DNA of 64,000 nucleotides. Source: Prosapia bicincta. Taxonomy: Eukaryota > Arthropoda > Insecta > Hemiptera > Cercopidae. The stretch lies in assembly GCA_036971475.1 (NCBI GenBank), contig JBAIZL010000002.1, positions 128,235,033-128,299,032 on the forward strand. Reading direction: 5' to 3'. A program made the translations under genes and the position numbers. A model generated the notes under the pieces. The model did not search any database and was not told where the DNA came from. It saw only the letters and a list, made by a program, of their open reading frames with translations. Below are positions 10,699 through 21,355 of this stretch, piece by piece (the first letter of the stretch is position 1; the number at the start of each line of letters is the position of its first letter).

Positions 10699-10974
10699 AT
10701 GTTGGGGACTGGCTCTATGTTGTTTCTCCTACAAGATGGATCGAAAACAAGTGCAAGTTTACAAAAAGAAAGTAGTGTTTTCGTTCTTAGTGTACAGATA
10801 TATAGTGAAAGGGAAAGTAAAAGAAGATATTGGATTCACCCATTTAATAATGACAGATATTTAAAAGGTGCATTCAAGACTGTTTTAATTGATTTAAGGG
10901 ACGATGTACGAAAGTTCTTTAATTATTTTCGAATGTCTACTCGATCTTTTGATGAATTTTGTTTGGAAATCTAA
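10699..10974 (+). pseudogene. Harbinger transposase N-terminal fragment
   Basis: Ninety-one codons. The second half is diagnostic: RRYWIHPFNNDR, then FFNYFRMSTRSFDEF at the end. In Harbinger (HARBI1-like) transposases the R-x-W-x-H-P segment is followed about 30 residues later by F-x-N-Y-F-R-M-S-x-x-x-F-D-E. The catalytic DDE domain is deleted. It lies inside the TAA-flanked element at 10552-13019, in the orientation expected relative to the MADF fragment at 10985-11127. Confidence 0.85.
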
Positions 10975-10984
10975 AATTAGATGT

Positions 10985-11127
10985 TTGTTTTTGCAAATAT
11001 CCTCCCAAGCCGATAGCTTTTTCACCCTGTCTTTATACTCTTCGCTTTGCACATGTCATATTGTCTTATGTTGTTTAATTTCCTCTATAAACAATTCTAC
11101 ATCCGCGGCCAAATCTTCACTCTCCAT
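10985..11127 (-). pseudogene. MADF-domain protein N-terminal fragment of Harbinger element
   Basis: From ATG 11127-11125 the frame encodes MESEDLAADVELFIEEIKQH, one in-frame TGA, then VQSEEYKDRVKKLSAWEDIC. This is the first half of a MADF (Myb/SANT-like) DNA-binding domain: helix with L-F-I-E-E-I, then E-E-Y-K-D-R-x-K-K-x-x-A-W. It is the second protein of the Harbinger element and is truncated at the same internal deletion that removed the transposase core. Confidence 0.75.
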
Positions 11128-11180
11128 GGCTGATAGATTTAATTACTAAATATATAATACAGTATATATATATATATATA

Positions 11181-11310
11181 AAGAACATAAGTCAAAATAC
11201 AAATACAAGAATTATAATTGAATTTACAATTATAATTGTATTGTATTTACAATTGAATTGTAAATTCAATTATAATTCTTGTATTTGTATTTTGACTTAT
11301 GTTCTTTATT
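11181..11310. repeat. near-perfect palindrome (hairpin), about 52-bp arms
   Basis: AAAGAACATAAGTCAAAATA and so on at the left, and its exact complement ending TTGACTTATGTTCTTTA at the right, with a 20-25 base centre. TA tracts lie on both sides (11164-11180 and 11339-11376). The same palindrome-between-TA pattern recurs at 45459-45785. Confidence 0.9.
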
Positions 11311-11334
11311 AATACACAAGAATACATATTGCGA

Positions 11335-11338
<4 letters not shown>

Positions 11339-11377
<39 letters not shown>
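11339..11377. repeat. (TA)n microsatellite
   Basis: TA tract that forms the target of the adjacent pogo-like MITE. Confidence 0.9.
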
Positions 11378-11379
<2 letters not shown>

Positions 11380-12542
11380 AACTCCCGATTATCAGTGGGC
11401 GGATTAACCGGTTTGCGGATTATCCGGGGTCTGCCATTGTTTTACAAATATCCAATTTTTATTCCAATCAGGTTCATTAATGTTTTTTTTAACCACTCTA
11501 CGCGGCACAATATTCGGTAAAAACAACGATCATAAAAATAAACTAAGCTATCTCAAATAAAGCAAGGATAAACGATAACTGTCCTGTTAGAATGAATGAA
11601 CCAACTCAAGTTGGGAACAGACTACTGTATACAAGAGACAATGACAAAATCCTTGGACGCCCGAAAACCTAATGCGTACCATAATATTGTAAACAAATGT
11701 CAGCTAATCTCGGCTATAAATAGTCTAGGACGTGACATACGCATTTTCAATATCTGTCATATACATTATAGATTTTATGGCTTTGTGACACAAGTAGAAA
11801 CAAACATTCCGAGTCGAACGTTGAGTGGTTATTATACTTAAATAGGTAGTAGGTAGTTGGAATTTTGTATGCGTTATTTTTATTTCTCTGTCTGTTTTAT
11901 TAAATTTTATTTTTTGTCATGCAGTATTTTATCATTTGTATTAGTTGATATTTTATGTAAATTTCTTTTTTTTTTGTTGTAAACCGATAAATAAAACAAC
12001 ATTTTAATGTCTAATACACTGTTTTAATGTCCCAAATAAACCTGTATATGGTAGAAATAAAATTTTTGAGATGAAAACAACGGACACAATAATTAGAGCA
12101 AGACGACTCTTCACTGTGCGACAAAATGGTTCTCAAGGAACTTTGATCGCACATTAAAGCTAAATCAATGCTCACAAAAAAACAGATGAAAGTGACAGAT
12201 TTTTTTGTTAAAAAGTTAAAGTATTATGTGTAAAGGAGATTACGTATGTACATACATACTTACTTTTAATATACTTAAGTACGTATTGTAAATAGTTAGA
12301 CATATAAATGTACATGTTATAATCCGTCAAATACATCGACATTTTAAATTATTTTCTGTATTTATTTTGTCCTCTGAAGATTATTTGTGAATTGCATTAA
12401 CCTGGGTCATTATTTGTGTAACTTATGGTATAATAATCGATTATCGGTCGTTTGGCGTATTCTTTGTTCATAGCGGATTATCCGGGGGATTCGTTATCCG
12501 GCGTTGCCGGGCCACCCTATTCCACGGATAATCGGGAGTTTA
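11378..12542. mobile_element. pogo/Tigger-like non-autonomous element, 1.17 kb
   Basis: Terminal inverted repeats TAAACTCCCGATTATC and GATAATCGGGAGTTTA, with subterminal GGATTATCCGGG blocks at both ends, as in pogo-family MITEs that insert at TA. No transposase is recognised inside; short open frames at 11596-11841 and elsewhere look random. Inserted in the Harbinger element. Confidence 0.8.
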
Positions 12543-13022
12543 ATATATGATATTAAATAAAATGATTAGTAACTATGAAAGATTAATATTTAAAACTATT
12601 AATCATCATTGATATTAATAACAAATTACCAACCTAATTAATATTAATGTTACACATTGATGTCAATTGGTTATTCAATCATATTTAAAGTTAAACATAT
12701 AAATAATATGAAATTAGTAATTATATTATCGAAAACTTCCCTGATAAAATGAAAGAGATAGAAAGTAAGCTGCGGTGCATGTGCGCTGTCTCATTACCAA
12801 CTGTGTACTTGTGGAACGCTGGCGATAGAATTGACGCCAAGATAGGAGGAGAAACCTGTGTCAGTCCAGATACCTATCGAGATAGGCCGAGGCTATCCGA
12901 TAGCTATCTGCATCCCATGTGCGTTGCCCCATTACTCACAATTCTCACAATGTACTTCTGCCTCAGCTTGAAAACTATCTCGGCGTCCCGATTACTTTCA
13001 AGCTCGTGTGCGCCGGGCCTAA

Positions 13023-13725
13023 AGGGGCATTCAGCTTTGTAATGTGGCAATAACTTGGTACAAAGTACGATATTTTTTTGCTGATGTTGGAACAAACTAA
13101 TGGTGATGTTTAAAAAATACGGCCCAGTTACAAGATAATCTCTTACAATCCTATTTATTTCTGTGCTAACCCTTTAAAGGCGCACTTATAACTATCTGGA
13201 TCTGGGTCTCTCAAATTTCTTTTATTCTAGGGCTAATAGTTATGAAAAGAACAGTTAGCGGTGACAAGCTACAGTACATTATTATTATTTGTTTCTCCTA
13301 GCCAAAACCAAATACGATTTCACCGTTATAATTACTAAAATTACAAAAATGTTGTAACTTAAAAACAAGGAAACAGTGCATGCTGCTCCCATTTACGTGC
13401 TTCCTCTGTAAACAATACTGCGGAATATTCAACTAAATAAATACAAACATAGATATTATTTTCATCCTACATTTTTGTTTCATATATTTAAACACAAAAG
13501 AGGACCATTGAAAGTCTTGGTCGTTTAATTGAAGAGATTGGTTAAATTCAATCTATTTAATTTTAAAGTTAGCATTTATCTTTTACTTTAAGTAAGGTTG
13601 AGCGTTTATTGCAGTGGTAGATAAATTTAGAAATTATTAACATTTAGCTTGTTAGAATTGTAACGGCGATTACAACTTTATTGGTTTTTCGCCAAAAAAA
13701 AGTCTTCGTCGAGCCAGATGTGGAT
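13023..13725. other. intron-like DNA, no gene
   Basis: Remainder of the MADF gene intron between the nested Harbinger and the 27-bp minisatellite. Nothing recognised. Confidence 0.45.
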
Positions 13726-14302
13726 TCTCAATATTAACACCAGAGGTGCAATATTGAGAGGTACACTTCTCAATATTAACACCAGAGGTGCATTTCTCAA
13801 TATTAACACCAGAGTTGCATTTCTCAATATTAACACCAGAGGTGCATTTCTCAATATCAACACCAGAGGTACATTTCACAATATTAACACTAGAGGTGCA
13901 ATTCACAATATCAATACCAGAGGTGCATTTCTCAATATCAATACCAGAGGTGCATTTCTCAATATTAACACCAGAGGTGCATTTCTCAATATTAACACCA
14001 GAGGTGCATTTCTCAATATTAACACCAGAGGTGCATTTCTCAATATTAACACCAGAGGTGCATTTCTCAATATTAATACCAGAGGTGCATTTCTCAATAT
14101 TAACACCAGAGGTGCATTTCTCAATATTAACACCAGAGGTGCATTTCTCAATATTAACACCAGTGGTGCATTTCACAATATCAACACCAGAGGTACATTT
14201 CACAATATTAACACTAGAGGTGCAATTCACAATATCAATACCAGAGGTGCATTTCTCAATATCAATACCAGAGGTGCATTTCTCAATATTAACACTAGAA
14301 TG
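13726..14302. repeat. 27-bp minisatellite, about 21 units
   Basis: Unit CAATATTAACACCAGAGGTG plus CATTTCT. As 27 is divisible by 3 and the unit lacks stops in several frames, it gives long spurious frames on both strands (nine-residue periodic peptides such as FLNINTRGA). A block of variant units (with TTCACAATATTAACACTAGA) occurs twice, near 13873-13960 and 14192-14290, showing internal duplication. It lies in the MADF intron. Confidence 0.95.
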
Positions 14303-14361
14303 GAACTAGTTTTTTTATATTGTAATAGGCTAAACAATAGTAATTTATGGCGTTTACTTAC

Positions 14362-14748
14362 CAAATTCTCGCTGTTGTCGTTTCCCAGTTCATTAGTTGA
14401 ATCACTTGGACCAGTGGTTTCCTGATCCACCAAAAACTTTAGTTCCTCGAAGTACCAAAGATTGGGGACATACACCTCACTTGGTGAAGCTCCTGACCTC
14501 TTTGAATCGTTCACTTTCTTCAGCTCTTTGCGAAAAACAGACCTGATGTTATTAATTTTCTTCACTACACTATCGCGTGTGGCACCAGGTTCGAGAGGCT
14601 TCAGTTTTTCAATTAAAACACTGTAGGCGGCCGCTTTCTTAGCACGGTTGGAATACGATACACACGCGGTATCCCACAGCTCGGGAAAGGACCGGTAGCC
14701 GTCGATAAATTCTAAAAGCAAATCTTTTTTTGAAACCGTACTAGTCAT
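14362..14748 (-). CDS. MADF/BESS-type Harbinger accessory protein, exon 1
   Basis: First exon, 129 codons from ATG 14748 to base 14362, followed by a consensus donor GTAAGT (complement at 14356-14361). It encodes a complete MADF domain: FIDGYRSFPELWDTACVSY (residues about 14-32), RAKKAAAYSVLIEKL, KKINNIRSVFRKELKKV, and the closing tryptophan/tyrosine helix YVPNLWYFEELKFL near residue 100. MADF domains are Myb/SANT-like DNA-binding folds. The exon ends in phase 0, matching the start of exon 2 at 9572. The intron is 4.8 kb and full of nested repeats. No stops or frameshifts are seen. A host gene cannot be excluded. Confidence 0.85.
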
Positions 14749-14930
14749 TGTACACTATGTGGTGTGCACTGTACGATAACCGGCATAAACTGCGCAGTTC
14801 GCCGTTGGAAATCGGTTTACTAGCGCAATCCTACGGCCTGTATAAGGACCTGTTGAACTGCAGTCGCACAGTTTATCGCTCAGACATGACGTCACATGTC
14901 GTGCACGATAAACAGTGCAGATAAACTGAA

Positions 14931-16015
14931 GGCGTAAGAACCCTTTACGGGTTTTGTTTAGATAGTGTCTACCTACCTGTTAACGCACTGCCTGTACATA
15001 ACAATTGCTCCAGGACCTTAAAACCACACATGTGCACCAGCTATTAAACCTTTGAAAACACTCAAGCAAAATAGCTGAGAATACATAACTTGAGTAGAGA
15101 AAGGACAAATTTTAAAAAATTCAGACAAAACGTAATAATAATAATAATAATAATAATATTTTGTAGAATTTGCCGAAAATTGAGCAGCTTTGAATTTATT
15201 GGTTTTACAAATAGGCTTATTATTTAAAAATGCATTATAATATATTTGATTTATAAACAATAAGATAGTTATTCTAAATGTCACGAACCAAAAATAGTGA
15301 TTCAAACTTACATTGATTATCATCACAGAAACAGAACCCTAATTTTAGAAGCACACTTTATCAAGCAATTCTGTATTTACTGCATTACATTATTCTGCCT
15401 AACATTATGATACAGGTATATTAAAATATATGTACTATATCTGGTTATGTTGGTTACTTGGTAACCAAGTGGATGCACATGTCAAAAAACACTACTTGCT
15501 GATATATTTTCAGGGACGCGTTCCGCACTACTAAATGTAGGTCAGTGCATTGTTTAATGCTGTGAGAAACGAGCCTGCTATCAGTAAATAGTGTTTTTTT
15601 TGCCAAGTGATATCAAAAGTAGTAAAAACCTCAAGATGTACAGCACACAAAAAAACAATTGCTGATAAAAGCCATTACGAGACGTCTTATTACATCTGGT
15701 TATGGTGAAATAAGTTATTTTGGTGCCTCGTGGGTTGTTACTGTGAAATTATTTTTTACATAACTATATTGCAAATAAAAAGACAGTATACACGGTTATA
15801 ATAGGTTAGGTTATAAAAAAGAAATAATAATTGTTCTAACGTAAACTAATCGGTTTCTCAATCGGACGTTAGCGTTATCAAACATTATTCATTTAATAGC
15901 CAAATCCATCCCACCCGATTACGTTGGTGCTAGATTGTAAAGTAAGTCCTAAATAAATTTAATTTAGTGAAAATAGTCCTCAGTTGTACTATAGGTAAAA
16001 TATTATAGGCTGGCA
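14931..16015. other. AT-rich DNA without recognised gene
   Basis: Contains a short (TAA)n tract near 15132-15156 and, at 15590-15655, a stretch TTTTTTGCCAAGTGATATCA shared in diverged form with 24230-24300, suggesting a short interspersed repeat. No gene is recognised. Confidence 0.4.
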
Positions 16016-16322
16016 CCTGGGTGCTGCGGGCCTTGCCGAGAGGCCGAGGACCAAGGGAGGGTGGAGGTGCTGGCAGATCATTTTCAAAAACATCGACACT
16101 TGGATTTCGGATGACTCATTATTTTGTTACCTATTAAAACTTTTTATATATTTAAAAATATCAAGAAATGTAAGCAGGGCTTTCACAGAAGCGTATTGAT
16201 AGGATTAGCTAAGAGTTAGGACGGGTAGGCTGGATATATGGTCCCGATGGGAGATGACGATAGTTCCTGATGTTTTCCAGACGAATACATAATTTCTACC
16301 TAAGAGCCAAATTGTAGCTTAT
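16016..16322 (+). mobile_element. MITE family M1, copy 3
   Basis: Begins TAGGCTGGCACCTGG and ends in an AGCTTATA boundary, with all internal family blocks in order. Confidence 0.8.
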
Positions 16323-16349
16323 AAAATTTGAGCTGTAGCTGCAATATAG

Positions 16350-16424
16350 GTGCCTGCAAGTACTGTCTTCATCCCTCGTAGGGGCCATAAATCGCGGCCT
16401 ATCCGTCCTAATCCTTTGAACTCA
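16350..16424 (-). mobile_element. MITE family M1, copy 4, part 1
   Basis: Complement of the family block from AAGGATTAGGACGG to the CTTGCAGGCA end. It stops abruptly at 16424; the rest of what looks like the same copy resumes at 17754 after inserted Harbinger sequences. Confidence 0.7.
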
Positions 16425-16938
16425 TTGGACCGCAGAAGCGCTACAAATGAGATTTGGAAAGCCAGGTATGAGTTTGGCGAGTTTATACATTTGTATGAAA
16501 AGTTGAGATTGTATCCTGAACTGTTTAAAAACTACACTAGGATTTCAGTGGATACATTTGGGGAAGGACTTTACATTGAAGATAACAAACATTATGCGGC
16601 CAAATTCTGTGGAAGAACGTCTCATTTTAACATTAAGGTTAAGTCGAAAACGAATACATAAACTTGCGATGTACAAAGTCTTCACTAATCAATGACTCGG
16701 CAGACATGTTCACTGTTCCAGGCCTACAATCGCACTAGTCGGTCTGACAACCCGCACGACCAGACAAACATGTATGACTTTGATGGGTCGCGTCGGTCGT
16801 CTGGCGCCGTCGGTCGCATCGTCGTTCGCCCAGCTAGGACGCTCTCGCGCTTGTTTATATATTTAAGATTTTTTGTTGCGATGGATTAGCTCGTTCGGAC
16901 GAACGGCCGTTTTTTCTTCGTCCAGCTAGGACGCCCCC
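16425..16938 (+). pseudogene. PIF/Harbinger transposase N-terminal fragment
   Basis: An open frame ending at TAA 16659-16661 contains EIWKARYEFGEFIHLYEKL and then ELFKNYTRISVDTFGEG. This is the Harbinger N-terminal pattern (R-Y-G-E-F-x-x-L-Y followed by F-x-N-Y-x-R-x-S-x-x-T-F). The frame's first 25 codons come from the neighbouring MITE and are not part of the protein. The DDE core is missing. The GC-rich tail with repeated CCAGCTAGGACGC (about 16832 and 16921) may be subterminal sequence. A third Harbinger lineage, distinct from those at 10.7 kb and 17.4 kb. Confidence 0.65.
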
Positions 16939-16941
16939 TTA

Positions 16942-17753
16942 AGGTACGTTTCCATTACTACACATTTTTTTCGGGCCCCGGCACAAATTCCCAAATGGAA
17001 ACAATCTGGCACAAGTCCCGTTTTGTGCCAGCCGGCGGTGCGACAAAACTTGTGCCGGCACAAGTCCTACGGACAATGGAAACGGGCGGGCACATGTGCC
17101 CGCGACACGCGCATGCGCAGTTGCCCAAATGCCCTTAAAAACGTTTTAAAACAGTGTTTGCTTCTGGAGTAAGAGATACATTCCGTGGAGGTACATCAAC
17201 GAGCTATAACTATCACCTGTCGCTAAAAAACGGAGAGTGGTAGCTAACATTTCCCCAGGGGGGATTGGTTTTCGGCAGTTACTACTTTTTACAATTTCTG
17301 GTTCTATTAGGTTTAACAAAAATTAAAAATCACTTGAAGTCATTCGCAAGATATTTTCGTATCCAGTTTGCATGCGCAAATCTCTCATTAGTGAGTTAAA
17401 GGCGCCTTCTGATTGTCTTTTTGCTAAAAAACTTCTAATCCACCACCTAGGTCGTTTTCGTCTTTTTTTCCTCAGCTCATTGTATGCACCAGCCATAATA
17501 AAAAAATCAGAAGCTGCTATGTCATCCATTATTAACACTTACACATATGTAAAAATCACTAAACGTAAAAATACTCACTTAAAACTCAACATGTCTTTAA
17601 TTCTTCACTGCAAAATAACAACTACTGCTGGGTCGTGGGACACGAGACTTTTGCCCCGGCACATGTGCCTGGGAAATGGAAACAGTATGAAAATCTACGC
17701 GCGACTTGTGCCAGCCACATGTGCCTGCGACTTGTCAGAATGGAAACGTACGT
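16942..17753. mobile_element. short PIF/Harbinger element with TTA target duplication
   Basis: TTA at 16939-16941 and 17754-17756 flank inverted ends AGGTACGTTTCCATT and AATGGAAACGTACGT. Subterminal GGCACAAG/CTTGTGCC and ACATGTGCC motifs repeat in both orientations at both ends. Length 812 bp with a transposase fragment inside. Confidence 0.88.
17323..17538 (-). pseudogene. Harbinger transposase N-terminal fragment
   Basis: Seventy-one codons from ATG 17538. Contains RRKRPRWWIRSFLAKRQSEG followed by AFNSLMRDLR, then NILRM. In Harbinger transposases a basic stretch precedes W-W-x-R/H-P, then G-x-x-x-x-L-x-x-E-L-R, and after about ten residues F-L-R-M. The frame ends at TGA just after the fragment; the catalytic domain is deleted. 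It is the sole coding content of the TTA-flanked element. Confidence 0.85.
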
Positions 17754-17892
17754 TTAGACAATCCTATTTGCACGCTTCCGTGGGCGCCCTATTTACATTT
17801 GTTGTTATTTTCACAATACATTAAAAGTTATTAATAAGTAACAAAATAATGAGTCAACCCTATGAGTCAGCGGAAATCCAAGCGTTGATGTT
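17754..17892 (-). mobile_element. MITE family M1, copy 4, part 2
   Basis: Resumes the interrupted minus-orientation copy with TTAGACAATCC, directly after the Harbinger insertion, and runs to the GGAAATCCAAGCGTTGATGTT block. Confidence 0.7.
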
Positions 17893-18237
17893 TACCTTGC
17901 GTAAAAACATCCTTCCTCGACCACTGACTGTCCATACCTCCTTATCATCATGCGTGTGAGATTAGGCCTGCTAGTATGCCTAACATGATTCATTTCACAA
18001 CACGACAGTGTGATTTGTAATTAAACAAATAATTGTTCTAAACATTAGTACAACAACAATATAACAATTTCTCCCTATTATTTTCTTATTTGCCAATAGA
18101 ACATCAAACAATAATTAGATGTTTTAAAACTAATTAATATAGTAACAAATTACCCCAGCAATAGTCTGTTGCCGTAGGTGTGACAGACAGATGATATATA
18201 ATGTGACAAGTCATCTTGTAAGGAATTCCCAACGCTG
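17893..18237 (+). repeat. inverted repeat unit, left arm (345 bp)
   Basis: Nearly identical to the complement of 21691-22040, from the ACCTTGCGTAAAAACATCC block to GGAATTCCCAACGCTG. Together with flanking M1 MITEs in mirror orientation it makes a composite inverted repeat about 4 kb wide. Confidence 0.9.
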
Positions 18238-18551
18238 ACACTTTGATCTTAGGTATTCGTCATCTGTAAAACATCAGGCACTGTCGTCATCCCATATCAG
18301 AGCCATAAGTCGTGGCCTACCCGTCCTAACCCTTAGACTTAGACAATCCTACTAGCACGGTTCCGTGAACGCTCTATTTACGTTTGTTGTTAATTTTACT
18401 ATACATTAAAGTATTGAGGTATTAATAAGTAACAAAATAATGAGTCAGTGGAAGTCCAAGGTCGATGTTGTTGAAAATGACCTGCGAGCACCTCCACCCC
18501 TCTCGTCCTCGGCCTCTCGCCAAGTCACGCAGCCCGCAAATACCAGCTTAT
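18238..18551 (-). mobile_element. MITE family M1, copy 5
   Basis: Minus orientation; full set of family blocks, ending ATACCAGCTTATA. Confidence 0.8.
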
Positions 18552-18656
18552 AAAATTTTACATACATCCGAAAGTAACAAGCAGGTTCATTTGCCTCTCA
18601 GGGGGTTACTTGGAGGCTTAAATCTTAAGGCTTATATGAGTACAGATAACATTTTG

Positions 18657-19014
18657 TAAGCTGGCATTTGGCTTTTAGGTGGAAATTGTGTATTCGTCAT
18701 CTAGAAAACATCAGTCATTGTCATCATCCCTCATCGGGACCATAAATCGCGACCTACGCGTCCCAACCCTTAGCCATAGACAATTCTATTAGCGTGCTCC
18801 CGTGAATACCCTATTTACATTTGTTGTTGTTTATGCTATACACTATAAGTATTAATAAGTAACAAGATAATTAATCCGGCTCTCTTCAACTCTTATTATT
18901 TAGCGGAAGTCCAAGGGTCGATGTTTTTTAAAATGACCTGCCAGCACCTCCACCCTCCCATCGTCCTCGCCCTCTCACCAATGGTCCGCAGCCCCTAACT
19001 GAAATGCCAGCTTA
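18657..19014 (-). mobile_element. MITE family M1, copy 6
   Basis: Bounded by TAAGCTGGCATTTGG and ATGCCAGCTTATA; minus orientation by internal blocks. Confidence 0.82.
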
Positions 19015-19960
19015 TAAAATTTTACCTATAGACACTAAACGTAGCGGAAAATCGGCCTATACCGGATCTGGTGGATAAATACGGATCCAATGCAACCGTT
19101 GCCTAAGAATAATATAAACTACTGTGCCTAACCTGAATATTAAAAAAAAAAAAGTACAGCATAGCTTTTTTATGATGGGATAATATATAAATAAATAGGT
19201 CATGGTAAATTGTCTAATAGCTGGCAAAGATTGGTGATTTTTCTATTTTTAAATGCGTATGGTGGTTAAGTACATTCTAGACAAGAAGAAAGTTAATTTA
19301 AATGGAGGAACGATGAATAGTCGGTAAAAGTTGTATATACGCAAATAATATCAATTTAGAAACTTTCAAAAATCTTCATAAACTGAATAGTTCCTTATAA
19401 AAGAAAGCAGTGAACCATGGTCAGTATTGTTAACATGTAAAACGGAAACTGTCATGAAGCTCGGGGGTTACGGACCATGACCGTCTTGTAGCACGTGTGT
19501 ATACCTCGTGTGTGTATTGGCTGTCCTTGTTTATACCGATATGTGTATACACGTGTTTTAGTTTGAATAGGTGTTGTCAGTCTGGAATTTATGGAAGAGT
19601 GCGCAAGGTTACTTCTGGGAATTAGTTCTGACTGAAAGACACCCGCAACATTTTCGGAGTAAAAAAAATGGGTGATTGTATGTTCGTACGCAGAAAAATA
19701 TCGATATGTAGGCCTTCCTCAATGTTGAGCTTTCACAATAAAATGTCGATTGTCACCAAAAATACTATAACGTTAAAAATCAATTGCTAATCCAGTAATG
19801 TCTTTATTTCCTATTATTGTTTTGCGTTTTATCGTCAACGGAAATGATTTTATCCAGAAATGCTTACTTGCGACTGATAGTGGATTTGCAACATCGAAGA
19901 TAAAAAAACTGATGATGCAGTAGCGACTCTATACGTTGAGGCTCTGGACGATGCGTTATC
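19015..19960. other. spacer of the large inverted repeat, no gene
   Basis: No coding feature recognised. Confidence 0.4.
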
Positions 19961-20330
19961 GCTAGGCCCCTAGTCCCGGAACTTTGAGATTATAGAACAC
20001 TAAAGCGCGCCTTGGCACTGCTCCAACTTTCCAATACCTAGAGATATATTTCTCAAAGATGGATATGAGTTTTCCCCTCATCTGGTTGTCGTCGAAACCT
20101 CCATTGCACAACCTTAAATTGTTACCATTATTACCACACAATATCATAAATAATGCTTGAGGGTAGCTAAAATCTTCTTTGTTAACCTCAGTAGGAATTT
20201 ACTTGTATTTGTTTTTATATTACTTTTTTTTTATTTAGGCTTGACACCACGACCTATGATAGGGCCCGGTGCTCGCCGTGCTGATAGCCCTCACCTCAGT
20301 GTGAGATACAGCTTCACTTTATTTTGCATT
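19961..20330 (+). repeat. dispersed repeat R copy
   Basis: Matches 32190-32355 and then 33236-33295: ATTCTCAAAGAT-type block, the CCTCCATTG-x-ACAACCTTAAA block, ACACAATATCATAAATA, then GACCTCAGTAGGAATTTA-like sequence. In the 32-kb copy these halves are separated by a Helitron-like coding insert; here they are contiguous. The tail (20225-20300) also matches the complement of 60043-60110. Confidence 0.75.
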
Positions 20331-21078
20331 AAACTATAAATTTGGAAGCGCCAATGTTCAGACAAGTAACAGACAATAAATATTAAGAAAGAATATTTCA
20401 TTAACTAATTATTCCTGTATTTTAAAACTTACACTATAACTGCTTAATACTGTATTTGTGTTCGTAACAAGACCTAATGGGAAGTGTTAAACACCAAGTT
20501 AAATCAAATTCGTCAGTAAGCCGATGGTTTATATGAGTGTAATTTTAATTTTTCAATAACGACACCCCTCTCCTGGATCCGACTGTGTTGCGAAATCTTG
20601 AACCCTGCGTGGCGAGAATGGGTCAGCCAGTATTACATGGTAATATTTGAAAGAAAACATATGCTAGTTAAAAACACATTCTAAACAACACGTTATTTCG
20701 GTAATATTGACCAAATGATATTGAATTTCGATTTCCACAAGTTACTAAAACATTCCTTCTAAACAAGAAATAGATCATTTCAAATTTCAAAAACATAAAC
20801 AGGACTTAAAATTTACCAAAATATAAACGTAAACTCATGTAGAAAAACGTACAAAACTGGAAATTAGAATAAGCAGAGGCCCAGTGGGCGAAAGAGGGCC
20901 CGCTACTAACCTTCTGCGGAGATTTGTTTGTAGTTTGACATTTGTAAAAACATCCCTCACGCAGTAGCTTACCTGGCATTATTTCTCTACTTTATATAAT
21001 GAAATTAATTATTTGCAAGGTGCATCATCAACCCAAGAATATTAAAGGAGATTCTAAATCCTTACAGGTCAAATTTTA
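20331..21078. other. spacer, no gene
   Basis: No coding feature recognised. Confidence 0.4.
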
Positions 21079-21355
21079 TAAGCTGGAACTTGGGGGCTGT
21101 AGATACCGTGGAGAGCCAGAGGGCAAGGGGAAGGTGGAGGTCATTTTCAAAAACATCAACCCTTGGACTTCCGCTGACCGATAACAGATGAAGAACGCCA
21201 GATTAATTATTTTGTTACTAATTAATAATTTTTAATGTACAATATAAATAACAACAAATATAAATAGAGCGTTCACGGCAGCGTGCTAATAGAATTCTTT
21301 AAGGCTAAGTGTTGGTACGGGTATATCACGATTTATGGGCCCAATGAGGGATGAC
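21079..21355 (+). mobile_element. MITE family M1, copy 7 (3' truncated)
   Basis: Starts TAAGCTGGAACTTGG and ends inside the family at GAGGGATGAC, where copy 8 begins at an internal position. Confidence 0.8.

Larger units (their letters stand above)
10552..13019 (+). mobile_element. PIF/Harbinger element with 52-bp terminal inverted repeats
   Basis: Left end GGCCCGGCGCACATGAGCTT and so on; the right end is its near-perfect complement (two mismatches over about 52 bp). Flanked by TAA at 10549-10551 and 13020-13022, the classic Harbinger target duplication. It contains a transposase N-terminal fragment (plus) and a MADF N-terminal fragment (minus), so it is a deletion derivative of a two-gene element. 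A pogo-like MITE (11378-12542) is inserted inside. Copies of the terminal sequence elsewhere could test recent activity. Confidence 0.9.
8388..14930. mobile_element. candidate autonomous-type PIF/Harbinger element with nested insertions
   Basis: A Harbinger transposase fragment on the plus strand (about 8557-8720) and a MADF/BESS protein gene on the minus strand (exons 9228-9572 and 14362-14748) face each other, the usual two-gene layout of Harbinger elements. Possible terminal repeats: CAGTTATCTGACTG at 8387-8400, against CAGTTTATCTGCACTG read from the complement near 14915-14930 (two small indels). Target duplication is not clear. The boundaries are inferred. Confidence 0.4.

Noticed and set aside
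13670..14748. Long minus- and plus-strand frames of nine-residue periodic peptides
   Set aside because: They are by-products of a 27-bp unit lacking stops. Only the portion from 14748 to 14362 has a real domain.
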